Assembly: GCA_964424125.1 (NCBI GenBank)
Contig: CAYRHS010000119.1
Span: 1-9,710 of the forward strand
Length of the DNA stretch: 9,710 nt
From: CAYRHS01 sp964424125
GTDB taxonomy: Bacteria > Actinomycetota > Acidimicrobiia > IMCC26256 > JAOSJL01
Direction of reading: 5' to 3'
Shown: positions 7,634-9,710 of the stretch, piece after piece
Layout of the letters: every line of letters begins with the position of its first letter
How positions within the stretch are numbered: the first letter of the stretch is position 1
Made by a program: the position numbers and the translations under genes
Notes under the pieces: generated by a model
Seen by the model: the letters and a program-made list of their open reading frames with translations, nothing else
What the model was told of the DNA's origin: nothing
The model's database searches: none

Positions 7634-9111
7634 GTGACGCGATGAGCATCCACCGACCGTTCGAGGACCCCACCCCGGAGGAGGTGCGAAAGTTCATCGA
7701 CGCGGTGCCCCTGTACCGGGACGATGTCGACGACCCCACGTTCTGGTCCGACGACCAACTCACGGCTCGCCGCGACGAGCTGCTCGTGCGCCAGATGGGC
7801 TGGCTGGCGGAGGCCAGCGCCCACTACCGGAAGGTCTTCGCCGAGGAGGGCGTCGACCCCGGTGACGTCCGGTCCACCGACGACCTCGTCGAGCTTCCGG
7901 TCACCACCAAGCAGGACCTGATGGGAGATCCCGAGGCGTTCCGGCTGCGCTTCGAGCAACCCGGGCTCTACGACCTCACCTACACGACCGTGTACACGAC
8001 CGGCACCACGACCGGTATGCCCACCCGCTACGAGTACACCACCCACGACTTCTTCGGGGTGCTGCTGGCCGGCCGGCGCGAGTCGAAGATCACCTACACC
8101 GTCCCCGGCGACAAGTTCTTCACCGCGTTCCCGCTGAGCCCGCTCCCGCACGTCTCGGGCTTCGCGAGCCAGATCGCGAACGCGTCCGGGCTCGGCTTCT
8201 ACCACGGCTTCGGCGGGATGCCCTACGAGGAGTTCCCAATTCACAACTCGTCCCGCTACATCGCGGACCAGATCGAGCTCGTCCAGCCGCAGGTCATCGC
8301 CGGGATCGGCAGCTTCCTGCGGCGCATGTTCGCCGACATGGCCGCGGCGGGCCGCGACCTGTCGTCGGTGCGGATCGTGAAGGCGAGCGGCGAGGTCCTC
8401 ACGCGGCGGATGCTCGACCACATGCGGGAGAACCTGGCCGAGGCGGGCGCGGAATCGGTGTTCGTCACCGCTCCGTACGGCTTCACCGAGGGCGGCCTGC
8501 CGTTCAGCTACTGCCGCGAGGGTGGGCCCCTGCACAGCGGGGCGCCGGACCAGATCTTCCTCGAGGTCCTCGACCCCGACACCGGCGCCCGGCTCCCCGA
8601 CGGCGAGCTCGGGCTCGTGACGCTCACCCACCTGAACCGACGCGGCATGCCGCTGCTTCGCTACCAGCTCGGCGACCAGGGGGTGATCACCCACGACCGG
8701 TGCCCGTCCTGCGGCCGGGGTGGCCAGTCGATGATCGTCTCGACGGGGAGCGCCCACATCACCCGCACCAAGGAGATCCTCAAGATCAAAGGCACGCTCG
8801 TGAACCCGCAGGTGATCCACGAGGTCGTGATGAACACGCCGGGGGTCGTCGAGTACCGGATGATCGTGGCCCACCGGGATCCGGACGACCCCCTCTCGCC
8901 CGACCGGCTCGTGATCCGCCTCGGGGTCGACCCCGAGCTCGGCCATGGCCGGTGGCAGGAAGCGGGGCACCACGAGGAGCTGCGCACCCGGGTCAAGCAG
9001 GCCACCGAGGTGACCCCGGAGGTGGAGCTGGTCGAGGACCTCTCCGAGATCTACGACCCGAGCAGCGAGTTCAAGGCCACGAGGATCGTCGACGAGCGGA
9101 GGTTCGAGTGA
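7630..9111 (+). CDS. PaaK-like adenylate-forming CoA ligase (AMP-binding family)
   Basis: A 493-residue adenylate-forming enzyme nearest to phenylacetate-CoA ligase (PaaK) relatives, expected to activate a carboxylic acid with ATP and load it on CoA. Seen: phosphate-binding loop YTTGTTTGMPTRYEYT at 122-137; KASGEVL at 251-257; PYGFTEGG at 282-289 (adenine/substrate motif); RYQLGD at 344-349 (ribose-binding Asp349); CPSCGRGG at 358-365, the Cys-containing turn common in PaaK relatives; KIKGTLVNPQVIHEVV at 385-400, like the PaaK segment leading into the mobile C-terminal domain; and FKATRIVDER at 481-490, where Lys482 may be the catalytic lysine. It is longer than classical PaaK (about 430-440 residues), mainly through an N-terminal extension. 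Start: GTG 7630 overlaps the upstream stop and has GAGG nine bases before. ATG 7642, in frame and 11 bases after GAGGAG, is an equally credible start four codons later. Family clear; substrate unknown. Confidence 0.9.
   Translation: MSDAMSIHRPFEDPTPEEVRKFIDAVPLYRDDVDDPTFWSDDQLTARRDELLVRQMGWLAEASAHYRKVFAEEGVDPGDVRSTDDLVELPVTTKQDLMGDPEAFRLRFEQPGLYDLTYTTVYTTGTTTGMPTRYEYTTHDFFGVLLAGRRESKITYTVPGDKFFTAFPLSPLPHVSGFASQIANASGLGFYHGFGGMPYEEFPIHNSSRYIADQIELVQPQVIAGIGSFLRRMFADMAAAGRDLSSVRIVKASGEVLTRRMLDHMRENLAEAGAESVFVTAPYGFTEGGLPFSYCREGGPLHSGAPDQIFLEVLDPDTGARLPDGELGLVTLTHLNRRGMPLLRYQLGDQGVITHDRCPSCGRGGQSMIVSTGSAHITRTKEILKIKGTLVNPQVIHEVVMNTPGVVEYRMIVAHRDPDDPLSPDRLVIRLGVDPELGHGRWQEAGHHEELRTRVKQATEVTPEVELVEDLSEIYDPSSEFKATRIVDERRFE
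9098..9102 (+). promoter_or_regulatory. Shine-Dalgarno GGAGG for the thiolase-like gene
   Basis: GGAGG lies five bases before GTG 9108, inside the 3' end of the ligase gene. It is the strongest ribosome binding site in the window and supports the overlapping GTG start. Confidence 0.75.
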
Positions 9112-9710
9112 GCACGGACGCGGCGCGCACGCCGGTGATCGTCGGGATCGGGGGCTTCTCCGACCGCGACGAGGAGGCCCATCGCGAGCCCGCGACGCTG
9201 ATCCAGGACACGATCGAGCGTGCGCTGACCGACACCGGGGTTCCCGACGCGATGCGGAGCCGTGTCGGCCGCCTCGAGGTGATCTCGGTGAACTCCTGGC
9301 CCTACGACGACCTGCCCGGCCTGTTGGCCGAGCGGGTGGGCATCGACGCGCCCCAGCGCGTCCACACGCCCTGGGGCGGGAACCAACCCACCCTCCGGGT
9401 CGACCGCGTGTCGGAGGCGATCGCCCGCGGTGAGCAGGGTGCGGCGATCATCTGTGGCGGCGAGGCCTACCGCTCTCTCGAACTCTCGCTGCGGGAGGGA
9501 GGCTTCCCCGCCTGGACGCCGCCCGAGCACGCCGAGCCGCTCGACCCGGCGTCGATGAACGCGGCGGCGACGATGGCCCACGACGTCCACATGCCGCCGG
9601 AGGCGTACCCGCTCTTCGAGAACGCGGGCCGGGTGCACCGGGGCGAGACGTTGGCCGAGGCGCAGCGCTGGTCGGCGGAGGTCTGGGCGGAGATGTCGGT
9701 GGTCGCGTCA
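9108..9710 (+). CDS. Thiolase-like protein (acetyl-CoA acetyltransferase / SCP2-thiolase-like family), N-terminal part
   Basis: The first 201 residues of a thiolase-fold protein; the frame is open at the right edge. GTG 9108 overlaps the ligase stop (GTGA) and is preceded by GGAGG. Seen: the family opening TPVIVGIGGFSDRD at 8-21; LIQDTIERALTDTG at 31-44; a turn PWGGNQPTLRVDRVSEAI at 88-105; AAIICGGEAYRS at 112-123, the strand-turn usual after the nucleophile helix; and ENAGRVHRGETLAEAQRWSA at 171-190, matching a region that thiolase-like proteins of mycobacteria and relatives share. Aligning the GGEA strand with classical thiolases puts Gly91 where the catalytic Cys normally stands, so ordinary Claisen/thiolytic chemistry through that Cys is doubtful. 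C-terminal catalytic His and Cys are outside the window. It could be a lipid-transfer-like or accessory protein, or cleave a CoA intermediate by another mechanism. Family membership is likely; function is open. Confidence 0.82.
   Translation, partial: MSTDAARTPVIVGIGGFSDRDEEAHREPATLIQDTIERALTDTGVPDAMRSRVGRLEVISVNSWPYDDLPGLLAERVGIDAPQRVHTPWGGNQPTLRVDRVSEAIARGEQGAAIICGGEAYRSLELSLREGGFPAWTPPEHAEPLDPASMNAAATMAHDVHMPPEAYPLFENAGRVHRGETLAEAQRWSAEVWAEMSVVAS

Noticed and set aside
6970..8973. Minus-strand open frame of about 667 codons opposite the alpha subunit and the ligase
   Set aside because: No recognisable domain, biased composition, and both plus-strand genes are clearly real.
1..9710. CRISPR arrays, tRNA/rRNA genes, insertion sequences, phage or defence genes
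   Set aside because: No spaced repeats, transposase or integrase motifs, tRNA-like folds or defence domains were seen; all but short gaps is metabolic coding sequence.

Overview
This is a GC-rich, densely packed bacterial window whose codons nearly all end in G or C. Starts are ATG, GTG, TTG and probably one CTG, and genes overlap by four bases (GTGA-type junctions). Gene content (acyl-CoA dehydrogenases, a two-subunit biotin-dependent acyl-CoA carboxylase, a PaaK-like CoA ligase and a thiolase-like protein) and base composition fit a high-GC actinobacterium or a similar high-GC lineage. That placement is an inference; no rRNA or marker gene is present.

Layout. Positions 1-549 (minus strand) hold the N-terminal 183 residues of an acyl-CoA dehydrogenase (ACAD) that runs off the left edge. 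A 67-base divergent control region (550-616) follows. Seven genes then run rightward as one apparent operon: a second ACAD (617-1768), an NAD(P)-dependent aldehyde dehydrogenase (1794-3236), an SDR oxidoreductase (3233-3991), the acyl-CoA carboxylase beta subunit (3988-5616), the biotin carboxylase/biotin carrier alpha subunit (5618-7633), a PaaK-like adenylate-forming CoA ligase (7630-9111) and a thiolase-like protein cut by the right edge (9108-9710). The largest gap inside the operon is 25 bases. No internal terminator, RNA gene, mobile element or CRISPR array was seen.

How the genes may work together (inference). SDR, aldehyde dehydrogenase and CoA ligase could turn an alcohol into an aldehyde, an acid and then an acyl-CoA. 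The ACADs would introduce a double bond, and the carboxylase, whose closest resemblance is to methylcrotonyl-/geranyl-CoA carboxylases, would carboxylate the enoyl-CoA. This resembles the logic of acyclic-terpenoid (Atu) or leucine/isovalerate (Liu) catabolism, but no enoyl-CoA hydratase or HMG-CoA-lyase-like gene is in the window and the substrate is unknown. The SDR could instead be a 3-hydroxyacyl-CoA dehydrogenase.

The points most worth a second look are the second ACAD, which has Pro instead of the usual C-terminal catalytic Glu but a Glu at the isovaleryl-CoA dehydrogenase position; the thiolase-like protein, which lacks the nucleophilic Cys; and the pathway implied by the whole set. 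I saw no defence, mobile or wholly unprecedented system here.
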